A stretch of DNA of 64,000 nt from Notolepis coatsorum (GCA_963971535.1 OZ020601.1:19823295-19887294), one strand, 5' to 3'; shown: positions 33,554 to 46,362, counted from the stretch's first letter. Numbers and translations: made by a program. The notes: a model not told the origin generated them from the letters alone.

Positions 33554-36500
33554 CAATTCAAAACATTTTATTCTTCATTATACACCTCTGATTCCCCTAA
33601 AGACCCCTCTCTCATGAATAGTTTTTTTGCAGATTTGGATATACCAGTCATAGACAATGATTCAATGTTGCTTTTGGAAGAGCCCATTAGCGCTGATGAA
33701 ATTCAACAGGCTTTAACTATGATGCAGAGTGGGAAAAGCCCAGGCCCAGACGGGTTCCCAGTGGAATTCTTAAAAAAATATTCCACCCAGTTATGTCCCA
33801 TTATGGCTTCAATGTTTGAAGAATCATTTCAACCCCGCTCGCGTCCTCCGACTCTCTACCAAGCCTCAATATCCCTGCTCTTAAAAAAAGATAAGGACCC
33901 GAAAGACTGTGGCTCATATCGTCCTATTTCCCTCCTCAACAATGAAGCAAAGATCTTGGCAAAGGTACTCGCTCGACGACTGGAATCTGTTATACCAAGT
34001 ATTATCCATTCAGATCAGTCTGGTTTTGTGAAGGATAGAATGGCTTTTTTCAACCTGCGGCGCCTTATGAATATAATTTACTCCCCCACCGAGTCTCCCG
34101 TTGCAGAGGTCGTTGTTGCGCTAGACGCAGAGAAGGCCTTTGACCGGGTTGAATGGGACTACTTATTCTATACTTTGAAGAAATTCGGTTTTGGCGAGAA
34201 ATTTGTGTCCTGGGTCAAACTTTTATACTCCTCTCCAGTGGCATCAGTTCGAACAAATGATGTGACTTCGGAATATTTCCCCCTACATCGCGGCACAAGA
34301 CAGGGTTGCCCTCTCTCTCCGCTATTATTTGCGTTAGCGATCGAGCCACTAGCTATTACCTTTCGCATGGACCGCCATGTCCAAGGCATCATTAGAGATG
34401 GACAGGAACAAAGAATCTCGCTATATGCGGACGATGTCCTGCTGTATATCGCGGATCCAGCGGCCACACTTCCATGTGTCCATCACATACTACACGAGTT
34501 TGGTGTATTTTCTGATTCTAAATTAAATTTAAACAAGAGTGAACTTTTCCCCATAAACTCATTGGCTAGAAATCTCCCCCCCTCTATGTTCCCCTTCAAG
34601 CTTTCCCCAAGCTGCTTCCGTTACCTTGGCATAATGATAACACGTAAACATTCTAATCTCATAGCGTCCAACTTCACCCCTCTACTGGAGCGCACTAAGC
34701 AGGATTTGATCAGATGGTCGTCACTTCCTTTATCACTTGTTGGCAGAGTGAATACTGTGAAAATTAACACATTACCGAAATTTCTGTATTTATTTCAAAA
34801 TATTCCAACCTTCATTCCAAAGTCATTTTTCAAAGCCCTCGACAGGGCAATATCAGATTTTATCTGGAATAAACACCCAGTCCGAAAAAATAAAACGGCT
34901 CTCCAGAAGCCTAAATCGCAGGGAGGCTTTGCACTACCCAATTTCTTGGCCTACTATTGGGCTGCAAATATTCACAGTATTCTCTATTGGAGTCATTCCC
35001 ATTACGGACTTTGTCAGTGGGTGCCGGCATGGGTGGACATGGAAAGGGCATCTTGTTCTAAAACATCTTTGCAATCCTTAGTTTGCTCTTCGCTCCCAGT
35101 CACAACCGCCCAGTACACCAACAACCCCTTAGTACAACACTCCCTCCGGATCTGGACCCAGTTCAGAAAACACTTTGGTCTCCACGCCATGTCACCATCC
35201 TCACCTGTCCACAAAAATGTCCTTTTTCCTCCCTCTATGGTGGATGAAGCCTTCAGCAACTGGTTTAATAATGGCATTCTGAGCATTTACGATTTGTACC
35301 AAGACAGTTCATTTATGTCTTTCACACAATTGTCCCTAAAGTTTAACTTACCAAAAAAGAATTCAGATATTTACAGATACGTGATTTTGTTAAGAACAAA
35401 TTTGCTCAGTTCCCCCATATACCTCCAAAAACTGTGATCGGCCGCATCTTGGAGGTGAAGGTTGCAACCAAAGGCTCAATATCTAAACTATATAACATCA
35501 TATCCCTATCCCTACCTTCTTCAGTACTGGCTATAAGACAAAACTGGGAGTCCGATCTAAATCATCAATTTACAGACAAAGAATGGGAAAATGCTCTTGC
35601 CCGAATACACTCTTCTTCAATATGTGCCCGCCATTCACTGATACAGTTCAAGCTCCTCCACCGTCTATATTGGTCAAAGACTAGACTTGCGAAGATAAAC
35701 CCTGATATGGATCCCACATGCGACCGGTGCCACCAAGCCCCTGGCTCACTTATCCATATGTTTTGGCATTGTCCAGCACTGGCCCCTTCTGGACTTCCAT
35801 TTTAAAATCGTATTCAGATATATTTTTTGTGAATGTTGACCCATGCCCTCTTATTGCATTATTTGGTCTGACACCGGAGAACGCTGCAATATCTATTGGG
35901 CAATCCAATGCCATGGCCTTTGCCTCACTCATTGCCAGACGCCTCATCCTAATCAACTGGAAGGCAGCCACTCCCCTTCACACTTACACTGGATGAGGGA
36001 TGTTATGTCTCTTATACATATAGAGAAAATCTGATTTACAACACAAGGCCACACAGATACCTTCCACAAAACATGGCAGCCCTTCCTACTTCATTTCAAA
36101 ACCCATATGACTCCTTCCAAACTTTGGACCCCATGACCCCCCCTCCTTCCCCCACCTACCTTCCTGACACTGCTAGCCCACGTATGGCTGGGGAGATGGC
36201 ATTGTGGTGGTCTGCTGAGGGTGTTAAATTTACTTTCCATTTTATTTGTTTTACCATCTGGAAATTATGCTACTAAAATGGAGAGTATTACTTATATTAT
36301 ATATTATTATTACTTTCTTTCTATATTCTATATATTTTTTCTTATTTCTTAAAATTTTACTTCATTTCTTTTTGTGTAGTTTTGTCTGTCACATCTGTAT
36401 TTATGTTAAATTATTTAAAAGAAATTATTTAAATGTTTTATTTATGTGAATGATATGTATGTTTGTCATCGCCCTCACTGGGTGGGATGGGGTGGGGTTA

Positions 36501-36605
36501 GGGGATAGGAATGGGGAAGGAAATGGAAGTTGTATAATTTGGATAACTGAAATGTATAAATCTGCATAAATTCTTCCAATAAAAAAAGATAAACCATAAA
36601 AAAAG
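33554..36605 (+). mobile_element. L1/Tx1-type LINE, 5'-truncated, with target duplication
   Basis: A 12-bp target duplication GCAGCCAAACTT lies at 33542-33553 and 36606-36617. The element enters in the reverse transcriptase gene, ends with AATAAAAAAAG (signal at about 36579) and an A-rich tail. The 3' untranslated region (36140-36600) is AT-rich, with a G-rich patch at 36478-36520. It is a standard target-primed insertion. Confidence 0.9.
33555..36135 (+). pseudogene. L1-type ORF2 protein, RT to C-terminus (frameshifted)
   Basis: Open from 33419, but only sequence after 33554 is L1. Visible: FYSSLYTSDS; GKSPGPDGFPVEFLKKYSTQ (RT motif 0/1); GSYRPISLLNNEAKILAKVL; DQSGFVKDR; VVALDAEKAFDRVEWDYLFY (first catalytic Asp); GTRQGCPLSPLLFALAIEPL; the YADDVLLY box; KSQGGFALPNFLAYYWAANI. 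A frameshift near 35355 in an A run moves RYLQIRDFVKNKFAQFPHIP to another frame, which causes the early stop at 35437. The downstream piece has the C-terminal zinc knuckle CDRCHQAPGSLIHMFWHCP (C-x2-C-x7-H-x4-C). Another shift near 35800 precedes FGLTPENAAISIGQSNAMAF. The endonuclease domain is absent. Confidence 0.9.
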
Positions 36606-36854
36606 GCAGCCAAACTTTAGATTGGATTTTCTTTTTGTCTCTGCTCTGAGACTTGAGGTTTAAATAGATTCAAATAAGCATATCTTCTTTAAATATATGA
36701 TGACACAGCTTACATTCTGTACTTCCATAATCAAAAACACCAATTTTTAAAGATGGGTGTTATTAGTCATTGGTCAGGGAAACAGCCCGCACTCAACGCC
36801 ATGTTGAATAGTTTCAGCAGAGCAGTGTTATTGTCAACATATTTAATCATTTCA

Positions 36855-38299
36855 TTTAACACTTTGCCGCCTGACCACGAGTTAATACGGGTTTCGAATC
36901 CATGCGTTGTGGACAGAATTACGTATAAAGCCGTGGCAAGTTGTTATTGCTTTTATATCATTTTAATAACCGGGTCAAGGTCGCGGAGTGGCACTGCATA
37001 TATTACCTAGTCTGTGAATTCGAGGATGTGCAATACCGGCCAGATCCTCTTAGGGGCGCCATCGCTCCACTGCAATGTGCCCTGTGGGCGAATGGATGAC
37101 TTTTTTTTTCCCTTTCAATGGAGATTTTCAGTACCCGGATTCTGAATCAGCATCTTGTACCGTGGATTACGTTTCGAATCGCAGATTTCACTATGGAATA
37201 AGGGGATTCATCATCAGCCAATGGACATATCGATCTACCAGATGCTGGCGGCTACGTGGCGTAGTGGGCAAGGCGCTCGCCACGAATGACGGAGACGCTG
37301 GGCTTGCCTGTTCGAGCCCAGCGCTCCACATTGCTTTCAGTTTAGCTGGTCGTTCATACTAATACACATTGGCCGTATTAGGGGGTGGAAACTGATGGGT
37401 GGGGATCGGGCGTTGTGGACAGCGACTCCTACGGGTCGGTTGGTGCGCCTGCGCAGTAGAATCAGGAAGTGTCGGGGGCAGCGTGAGCCTCCCACGCGTT
37501 ACTCCTCGCCACTGAGAGATCGAGCTGCGCAGGTGAAAAGATGCAACTGCCGGAGTACCGGAGGGGACCTGTGCTATGTATGACTTAGTCCACATTGCAG
37601 CCGGCTTGTGGGAGGCAAGAAACAGCGTTCGTGACAGGGGAGGGTTGAATTGGATGATACGAAATTGGGAGGGAGAAAATATAGAAAAAATGGGAGAAAA
37701 GTGGATCAAAAACAAAATATCGATCTACCAGATGCCGATCGATAACGGGGAAATGCTCGGGGGTATCTCACCGGCTCATGGTAAGATCTTTTTCACATAA
37801 ATTACAGCCGGATCAGAGCTTGCTATGATACGCAACCAGCCGAGCAGCGTATGTGGCTAGTTACACGACCACTGTTATTGGTAATCAATAATAATAAATG
37901 ACGTCCCCCGCCCCCCCCCCCCCCCTTTGATGCATACATGCTTTGGGACAGTCCCGATGATATGCAGTTTGAGTTATTTCTTTAGCGTAAAACGGAAATG
38001 CCGTTGAATATAACGTTAGCAGCTATTAGCCCTATAACTAGCCTTCCAGAAAATATACAAGACAAAATCCGCTATAATGCTTATATTCACAGCGCTATAA
38101 AATGACAACCTATTGATGCATTTTTTTTTCTTTAAGCCATTTTAAAGGGATGGCTTATGAACTCAATTGACAATGAGAATGGACAGATAGCAATACTATA
38201 AAGTATAGATTTAGCTGTACAAAAAGACACCGGTCTGTTTACAAAAGCTGGTCCTCAACCACTATATTAGACGCATCCCAGCGGTCGCCAATGTGTTAA
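36855..38299 (+). mobile_element. piggyBac-like TTAA element, copy 2, interrupted by a SINE
   Basis: Left TTAACACTTTGCCGCC, right (reverse complement) TTAACACATTGGCGACC, both starting in TTAA. Removing the SINE and one target duplication leaves about 955 bp, close to copies at 2763 (925 bp) and 60575 (960 bp). Short frames with CATGGTAAG donor-like ends exist (37770-37780), but no transposase is recognisable. Confidence 0.65.
37245..37716 (+). mobile_element. Long tRNA-derived SINE, copy 3
   Basis: A perfect 18-bp target duplication ATATCGATCTACCAGATG (37227-37244, 37717-37734). Head GGCTACGTGGCGTAGTGGGC (A box), CTGTTCGAGCCCAG (B box). About 95% like copy 1 by eye; the main difference is a short deletion near 37548. 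Ends in an A-rich tail. Confidence 0.95.
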
Positions 38300-38991
38300 T
38301 ACCATCAATGTAACCTGAGACTATTGCATTCATTGAGGGAACTGGAAGCAGCATGGATTATGTGTTTCGAGGTTGGATCGTGAATCAATAAACACGATCG
38401 ATATTTGGAATGGCGATCAGGAATTGGAATAATCTTTTTGCAGAACATCTGATGTGAGGTAAGGACTTTATTTGACCAGTATTGGGGTAATCAGATGTTT
38501 TTTCACATATTTCACAACGTGTGTGTGTGTGTGTGTGTGGCTGTGTGTGCGTGTATGACGTTAGCACTGACCAGGTCATGGATAATCGATTTTTCAGCCC
38601 GCTTCTCTAGCGTGCATAAGTACACATATACTATCGATAATCTAGCGTTTATTTGAAAACGATTCATAAATAGGCCGAAAAATGACAACGTGTTTTGTGT
38701 ATTCCAGTAAATGGCTATTTCCGCAGATTTTTCTGGAATCACTAGAAATCTTCAAAACTATACTCATATTCAAAACGGTATAAAACGGAAATGTACTGAT
38801 GAAAAAACAATCCGTTTCGTACATGTTGACTGCAAGCAAGTCATTGATAAGCGACGGGCGTATTAGACACATAGCCATAAGCCATTTAAGATATAGTTTA
38901 TGCGTTCACAATGTGCTCGCCCTCTCATTGACTAAAGCGCTGGCACTCAAGCGATAAATAGCGCATCCCCTGCTGGCAATCAAAGTGTTAA
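38300..38991 (+). mobile_element. piggyBac-like TTAA element, copy 3 (left end not found)
   Basis: The right end, reverse-complemented, is TTAACACTTTGATTGCCAGC with TTAA at 38988-38991. The interior GATCGATATTTGGAATGGCG and CTAGCGTTTATTTGAAAACG matches the minus-strand copy at 44508-45708. It abuts copy 2 on the left. The first ~250 bases seem deleted. Confidence 0.65.
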
Positions 38992-39046
38992 TGATTGATT
39001 CAAAATGTTCTAATTTGTTGTATGTCTTTTTGTGCCGAATTAGGTG

Positions 39047-39050
<4 letters not shown>

Positions 39051-39118
<68 letters not shown>
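39051..39118. repeat. (CT)n microsatellite
   Basis: About 34 CT units. A (GA)-rich tract follows at 39330-39416 and a C16 run at 39521-39536. Confidence 0.95.
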
Positions 39119-39124
<6 letters not shown>

Positions 39125-39656
39125 GTCCCTCTCTGTCTCTTTCTTTCTGGCCCTCTCCTCGTTTATCTTTCTGTCATTCCTAGAGAGTTCAACACTTTTT
39201 TAATTGGCTGCAGGTCAGCCAATAGCTGGCCCCAGCTGAATGGACCGGGCCTTATCAGCGCCTTGGCAGACAGGTTGCAGCTGTTTAGGTTATTTCTCAA
39301 TATACAAAAAAAAACATAGAGAAAGAGAGTGATAGAAAGAACGAGGGAGAGAGAGAGAGAGGAGTGAGTGATAGAGAAGAAAGAGAGAGAGAAAGAGAGA
39401 GAAAGAGAGAGATTCTATCGATAAGACAGAGATGAGATGGGAGGAAGCATGTCTTTCCTGTGGGCGACGAGCGACAGATTATAAACGTATCTGCTGGAAA
39501 GCGAAATGAGGAAACATCGCCCCCCCCCCCCCCCCCAGCCCCAGCCCAGCGCGGGAGATGAGTTTAAGATAAAGACACTTCTCAATCACCGGAACATTCT
39601 ACCCAATGTGTCCGTCCACGAGCTGCGGCACGCTGCTGAGAGGACGAGTTAGGGAG

Positions 39657-39722
39657 CAGAGAGAGAAAGAGAGAGAGGGAGGGAGAGAGAGAGAGAGAGG
39701 AGGGAGGGAGGGAGATATATAT

Positions 39723-39813
<91 letters not shown>

Positions 39814-40053
39814 AGGGAGATATATATTATATATATATAGAGAGAGAGAGAGANNNNNNNNNNNNNNNNNNNNNNNNNNNNNNNNNNNNNNNNNNNNNNN
39901 NNNNNNNNNNNNNNNNNNNNNNNNNNNNNNNNNNNNNNNNNNNNNNNNNNNNNNNNNNNNNNNNNNNNNNNNNNNNNNNNNNNNNNNNNNNNNNNNNNNN
40001 NNNNNNNNNNNNNNNNNNNNNNNNNNNNNNNNNNNNNNNNNNNNNNNNNNNNN

Positions 40054-40098
<45 letters not shown>
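39657..40098. repeat. (GA)n and (TA)n compound array around an assembly gap
   Basis: GAGAGG-rich sequence, two copies of a GGGAGATATATATTATATAT + (GA)n block (39711 and 39817), then 200 N (39854-40053), then (GA)n to 40098. The round gap size suggests a placeholder, not a measured length. Confidence 0.95.
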
Positions 40099-40101
<3 letters not shown>

Positions 40102-40314
40102 TAATTTTTTTTTTATTAATAACAAAAGGTTTTCTTAACATAAAAAAATACCGGAAAAACGAGCAGCTGCCTGCCATCATCTGAGGGACGGTGAGTGACA
40201 GTCACCTAACACAAATTGATGCTGTTATATTTCATGATTGTTATGTTCTGATGACTTACTATCTGTTTTCTAATGCCACTCGCTTATGGCAACATGCTCA
40301 TGTTACGTCATGCC

Positions 40315-40317
<3 letters not shown>

Positions 40318-40364
<47 letters not shown>
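40318..40364. repeat. (GA)n microsatellite
   Basis: About 23 GA units. Confidence 0.95.
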
Positions 40365-40369
<5 letters not shown>

Positions 40370-40444
40370 GAGACCTGCAGGGTGTTTACATGGTGAGCCA
40401 GTGATTAGTCTAAAATGTAACTTTGGATGGTGACGTGAAGTCAC

Positions 40445-41446
40445 TGGTCTCTCCAGGGGTTAATATGATCAGGGTGACAGGGGTCTGGTCTCTCCAGGGG
40501 TTAATATGATCAGGGTGACAGGGGTCTGGTCTCTCCAGGGGTTAATATGATCAGGGTGACAGGGGTCTGGTCTCTCCAGGGGTTAATATGATCAGGGTGA
40601 CAGGGGTCTGGTCTCTCCAGGGGTTAACATGATCAGAGAGACAGGGGTCTGGTCTCTCCAGGGGTTAACATGATCAGGGTGACAGGGGTCTGGTCTCTCC
40701 AGGGGTTAACATGATCAGGGTGACAGGGGTCTGGTCTCTCCAGGGGTTAATATGATCAGGGTGACAGGGGTCTGGTCTCTCCAGGGGTTAATATGATCAG
40801 GGTGACAGGGGGTCTGGTCTCTCCAGGGGTTAATATGATCAGGGTGACAGGGGTCTGGTCTCTCCAGGGGTTAACATGATCAGAGAGACAGGGGTCTGGT
40901 CTCTCCAGGGGTTAACATGATCAGGGTGACAGGGGTCTGGTCTCTCCAGGGGTTAACATGATCAGAGAGACAGGAGTCTGGTCTCTCCAGGGGTTAACAT
41001 GATCAGAGAGACAGGGGTCTGGTCTCTCCAGGGGTTAACATGATCAGAGAGACAGGGGGTCTGGTCTCTCCAGGGGTTAACATGATCAGAGAGACAGGGG
41101 TCTGGTCTCTCCAGGGGTTAACATGATCAGAGAGACAGGGGTCTGGTCTCTCCAGGGGTTAACATGATCAGATAGACAGGGGGTCTGGTCTCTCCAGGGG
41201 ATAACATCAGAGAGACAGGGGTCTGGTCTCTCCAGGGGTTAACATGATCAGGGTGACAGGGGTCTGGTCTCTCCAGGGGTTAACATGATCAGAGAGACAG
41301 GGGGTCTGGTCTCTCCAGGGGTTAACATGATCAGAGAGACAGGGGTCTGGTCTCTCCAGGGGTTAACATGATCAGGGTGACAGGGGTCTGGTCTCTCCAG
41401 GGGTTAACATCAGAGAGACAGGGGTCTGGTCTCTCCAGGGGTTAAC
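40445..41446 (+). repeat. 41-bp minisatellite
   Basis: About 24 copies of TGGTCTCTCCAGGGGTTAAC + ATGATCAGGGTGACAGGGGTC. Variants: TTAATATG, predominant at the left; CAGAGAGACAG, predominant at the right; a shorter unit lacking ATG (about 41207 and 41410). The spread of variants suggests amplification from both ends. Confidence 0.95.
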
Positions 41447-42092
41447 AGCACATTGGTGCTTGTTGGCATAATGCTTCCTCTCCTCCAACATGGCTGCTGT
41501 CAGCTACTAAAACAGAAACAGGTAGAATTTGGAGCATGAGGGAGACATATTGAGAGAGGAGGAGAGACAATTACCATTCCATATGAAGTACATGCAGCTA
41601 CATCTGCCTTAATATCACTTTGGGACGATTTGTCACAGATGTGGGCCAAGGCCACTACGGTAGTTATCTAATTAAGTGATTCAATCAAAATAAACCAAAT
41701 GAAAGAACAGTTATTACTGTATTTAAATGTTTTATTGTAACCATTTGGTTTGGTTTATTAGCGTACATAATGACACAACACTGGCGGGTCTGTGAGCGGC
41801 CGCGTGGCTGGTGAATGGGGCCTCTGTGAGGCAGGACCAACACAAGACTCCTCTCATGATCCCTGGATGTCAACAGGACTGGTGTCTGCCCGGTGACCCC
41901 CCGGTGACCCCCGGTGACCCCCGGTGACCCCCGGTGACTGAGGACTGTGTGATAACAGCCCTCACTGGGTCATACATACCTGACACAGCTGACACAGCAG
42001 AACCCAGCGAGCATCAGCCACAACACTGACATCTGATACCTGTGGTCAATAGGTTGTTGTTGTGTTGTGATATTGCATTGTGTAGTAAGAGG
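41447..42092. other. Intergenic with a small CCGGTGACCC repeat
   Basis: No gene seen. Four copies of CCCCGGTGACC at about 41890-41938. Confidence 0.5.
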
Positions 42093-42731
42093 TAGGGGTG
42101 TAACGGTACGTGTATTCGTCGCGCGAATTTACGGTACGGCCGTCATGGTGCGGTACGTGCAGCCATACGAAGAATACGCCTCGGAGCCTTCCCTCGCCTG
42201 CGCGGCTCAGAGGAGCCTTCCCTCTTTACAGCGCAAACACACCAGTCGCACATGCAGGCACTCGCGAGGTCCGTGCGAGATTAGCGCGCGTGGCCGGGCA
42301 CACCGAGTCCGACTTCAGAGCGGGGGAAAGTGCACGGAGGAAGACAATTTTACAGTTTCTTTCGTTTTCTTGTTCGCCCAATAATGTTAACCAAATGAAA
42401 CCAATGGAAAAAAACACACCAACAAACACACCAACATTCTCCCCCGCCGGACTCGAGTAGGGTAAATCTGCAGTGCCGCAGCCCCATACATTGCCGGATA
42501 AAAAAATAAAAAAAATAAACATACTTTTCCTATAGAAAATTATTCTATTTAATAATAATAATTATAATAATTATCATAAATATAATATATAAATTTAAAA
42601 AAGAATAATAATTAAAAAAGAAATTAAAAAAATGATTATATTAATAATAATTATTATAAATATTTGTTTTCTGTTGTACCAAACTCGTACCGAACCGTGA
42701 CCCCAATACCGAGGTACGTACCGAACCGTGG
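42093..42731. mobile_element. hAT-like element, right terminus missing
   Basis: The left end TAGGGGTGTAACGGTACGTG is characteristic of a fish hAT MITE group. Near the right, TACCGAACCGTG occurs twice (42691, 42721), as expected just before the matching end, but the terminal inverted repeat itself is gone. The sequence runs directly into the 27-bp array at 42732. An AT-rich patch lies at 42490-42665. Confidence 0.6.
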
Positions 42732-43697
42732 CTCGCTGAGAGGCAGTGTGTTGAGTGTAGGGCTGAGAGGCAGTGTGTTGAGTGTAGGGCTGAGAGGCAG
42801 TGTGTTGAGTGTAGCGCTGAGAGGCAGTGTGTTGAGTGTAGTGCTAACAGGCAGTGTGTTGAGTGTAGGGCTGAGAGGCAGTGTGTTGAGTGTAGGGCTG
42901 AGAGGCAGTGTGTTGAGTGTAGCGCTGAGAGGCAGTGTGTTGAGTGTAGGGCTGAGAGGCAGTGTGTTGAGTGTAGGGCTGAGAGGCAGTGTGTTGAGTG
43001 TAGGGTTGAGAGGCAGTGTGTTGAGTGTAGGGCTGAGAGGCAGTGTGTTGAGTGTAGCGCTGAGAGGCAGTGTGTTGAGTGTAGGGCTGAGAGGCAGTGT
43101 GTTGAGTGTAGGGCTGAGAGACAGTGTGTTGAGTGTAGCGCTGAGAGGCAGTGTGTTGAGTGTAGGGCTGAGAGGCAGTGTGTTGAGTGTAGCGCTGAGA
43201 GGCAGTGTGTTGAGTGTAGCGCTGAGAGGCAGTGTGTTGAGTGTAGGGCTGAGAGGCAGTGTGTTGAGTGTAGCGCTGAGAGGCAGTGTGTTGAGTGTAG
43301 CGCTGAGAGGCAGTGTGTTGAGTGTAGGACTGAGAGGCAGTGTAGTGTGTTGAGTGTAGGGCTGAGAGGCAGTGTGTTGAGTGTAGGACTGAGAGGCAGT
43401 GTGTTGAGTGTAGGACTGAGAGGCAGTGTGTTGAGTGTAGGACTGAGAGGCAGTGTGTTGAGTGTAGCGCTGAGAGGCAGTGTGTTGAGTGTAGGACTGA
43501 GAGGCAGTGTGTTGAGTGTAGCGCTGAGAGGCAGTGTGTTGAGTGTAGGACTGAGAGGCAGTGTGTTGAGTGTAGGACTGAGAGACAGTGTGTTGAGTGT
43601 AGGACTGAGAGGCAGTGTGTTGAGTGTAGGACTGAGAGGCAGTGTGTTGAGTGTAGGACTGAGAGGCAGTGTGTTGAGTGTAGCGCTGAGAGGCAGT
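42732..43697 (+). repeat. 27-bp minisatellite
   Basis: About 35 copies of GCTGAGAGGCAGTGTGTTGA + GTGTAGG. The first base pair of the unit varies (GG, GC or GA before CTGAG), with GA units clustered after 43325. The period equals nine codons, so long frames persist on both strands (LRGSVLSVG and HTASQxYTQ). Not coding. Confidence 0.95.
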
Positions 43698-43708
43698 TTT
43701 TACACTGC

Positions 43709-44376
<668 letters not shown>

Positions 44377-44387
44377 ACGCACGCACG

Positions 44388-44450
<63 letters not shown>

Positions 44451-44480
44451 GCACGCACGCACACACACACACACACACAT
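44377..44480. repeat. (CA)n/(ACGC)n microsatellite, right of hAT
   Basis: ACGC units, about 28 CA units, more ACGC units, then CA again. Confidence 0.95.
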
Positions 44481-44507
44481 TGTAGCACAGGCTCTCCTGA
44501 ATGCTCT

Positions 44508-45708
44508 TTAACACTTTGAGTGCCAGCAGGGGGCGCACGATTTAGCGCTTGAGTGCCGGCGCTGTAGTCAATGAGAGGGCGAGCACATTTGCGAACGCAT
44601 AAACTATATCTTAAATTATGGCTGGGCATAATAAAAAATATTGTTGGTTTCCTGTTGGTTGTCAGTTTGGGTAGGTAGGGAATTTATTTTATTTTATTTT
44701 TTTATTTTATTCTTTCCCACGGCGACTATGGATAGGGAATTTCTTTATTTAATTAAAATGTTCACAACAACATGGATGCATGTACTCTGCCAGCATGTTT
44801 AATATCCATAATACTAAATGTTTGACTAAGATTTCTATGAAACTTTATTAAAAAAAAAAAAAAAAAATCTATTTTTTTTTTTATATATATATATATTTTT
44901 TTAAACTCATTAAATATATTGGGTCGCACCTAAATCGGCAGGGTCGGTCGGCAACCGGAAACCAACCATTATTTTTGTTAGGCCCTATGTGTCTAATACG
45001 CCCGTCGCTTATCAATGACTTGTTTGCAGTCAACATTGTCGAAACGGATTGTTTTTTAATCGGTACATTAAAGGAATCGCGCTTTAGTGGAATACACAAA
45101 ACACGTTGTAATTTTTCTGCCTATTTATGAATCGTTTTCAAATAAACGCTAGATTATCGATAGTATATGTGTACTTATGCACGCTAGAGAAGCGGGCTGA
45201 AAATCTATTATCTTATTTCCTGATCAGCACACACACACTCACACACACATATACACATATGGGACACGTTGATATATAGGTGGAAAAAAAACTCTGATTA
45301 TCCCAAGACTGGTAAAATCAGATGTTCTCCAAAAAGATTATTCCAATTCCTGATCGCCATTCCAAATATCGATCGTGTTTATTGATCCAACGCTGGGTAC
45401 TGAATGGGATCGTCTCCGGTTACATGCCTGACAAGTAAAATGTGGATTCCGGACTCTTTTTTTCCCATCCATTTCATTCAGTCCAATCCAATGGGTGCAA
45501 TACCATCCGGAGAGACGATAGGGGGCGGTATTTTCCCTGTTCGAGCTCAGATAGATCCCCAATGGTAACGTGAGGCTAGATTGATGAAAAATTCATGGAA
45601 ATCGATAATAAAAAGAATAACGATTAAATAACGAGATTTCTCGTTCTTGGCACTCAACGCATGGCATGAACTAACGAGATTTCTCGTGGCTGGCACTCAA
45701 AGTGTTAA
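44508..45708 (-). mobile_element. piggyBac-like TTAA element, copy 4 (longest)
   Basis: TTAA at both ends. Ends TTAACACTTTGAGTGCCAGC (left) and TTAACACTTTGAGTGCCAGC (right, reverse complement), identical over 20 bases. Each end carries a second GAGTGCC 40-55 bases in. At the right end each motif is followed by the palindrome ACGAGA-TT-TCTCGT. The minus-strand frame at 45338-45562 encodes a small C-rich peptide (YCTHWIGLNEMDGKKRVRNP then FTCQACN). This loosely resembles the Cys-rich C-terminus of piggyBac transposases, but that is weak. It contains a nested insertion at 44617-44985. Confidence 0.75.
44617..44985. mobile_element. Unidentified TIR insertion inside copy 4
   Basis: Absent from the equivalent place in copy 3 (38868-38895). 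Ends: TGGCTGGGCATAATAAAAAA near the left, and reverse-complemented TAGGGCCTAACAAAAATAAT at the right. Both go on into GTTGGTTTCC. TATG flanks both sides. Small AT-rich MITE of unknown family. Confidence 0.55.
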
Positions 45709-45889
45709 TAGTGAATAAGTTACTAGAGTTACATGTTATCATTTACAAGGACACACCAGGCTAAAGTAACCATGTTGACTGAATGGATCATGTAAAACTA
45801 CGTCACATGTTCAACCACATGTATGTAGCCTGGTAACAACAGGCTTGATGCAGCGTTCCCCCTACTCATCATCACATTACATTACAGCT
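45709..45889. other. Intergenic, no feature seen
   Basis: Short stretch between a transposon and a SINE. Confidence 0.5.
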
Positions 45890-45922
45890 ATGGGTGCCAC
45901 AGTGGTGACAGTGGCTCAGGAG

Positions 45923-46043
45923 TAAGGCTGAGACCACTTATCGATTTATCGATAATTATCGATAACTGCGTGAAATCAATAAGTGGCGTCACTTAAATAC
46001 TTTTTTCTTAAAAAAGAAGAAAAAACGATTATTTAACGTTAGT

Positions 46044-46076
<33 letters not shown>

Positions 46077-46362
46077 ACGTGCACTCACTGTAGTTTTTGC
46101 GATGCTGTAGTTGGCCCACGACAGCGAGTCGTGCTGAGCGCACTGCCAGTAGCGATCAGGAAGATGCCGTCTGAAGTGTGGCAACATTTGGACGGCAATA
46201 CATTTGTTGTTTGCAACGTATGTAAAGTGAAACTACCGTTTTCAGGTAACACTACCAATTTACGTGATCATTTGAAAATATATATATATATATTTATATA
46301 TTTTCTATTAAAAAAATTCAATTTTTATAGATTCTTCCAAATGGCATATCGTCTCAGCCTTA
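45923..46362 (+). mobile_element. hAT MITE with perfect 8-bp target duplication
   Basis: Inverted ends TAAGGCTGAGAC (12 of 12). Target duplication CTCAGGAG at 45915-45922 and 46363-46370, which is part of the SINE's A-box region. Left subterminal ATCGATAATTATCGATAA is palindromic. It contains a (GT)n tract (46045-46074) and a BED exon. Confidence 0.95.
46164..46284 (+). pseudogene. BED zinc-finger exon of a hAT transposase
   Basis: From the ATG at 46164: MPSEVWQHLDG, then VVCNVCKVKLPFSGNTTNLR + DHLK. This has the BED pattern W-x2-H/F, C-x2-C and NTTNL-x2-HL. After HLK it turns into AT-rich non-coding sequence, so the rest of the transposase is deleted and only the DNA-binding exon remains within a 440-bp element. 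Confidence 0.85.

Noticed and set aside
36246-36449. Hydrophobic 67-residue frame
   Set aside because: AT-rich 3' untranslated region of the L1 copy.
33521-38299. One large TTAA element running from the solo end at 33521 to 38299
   Set aside because: The solo end faces the wrong way to pair with 38299, and 36855 provides a proper left end.
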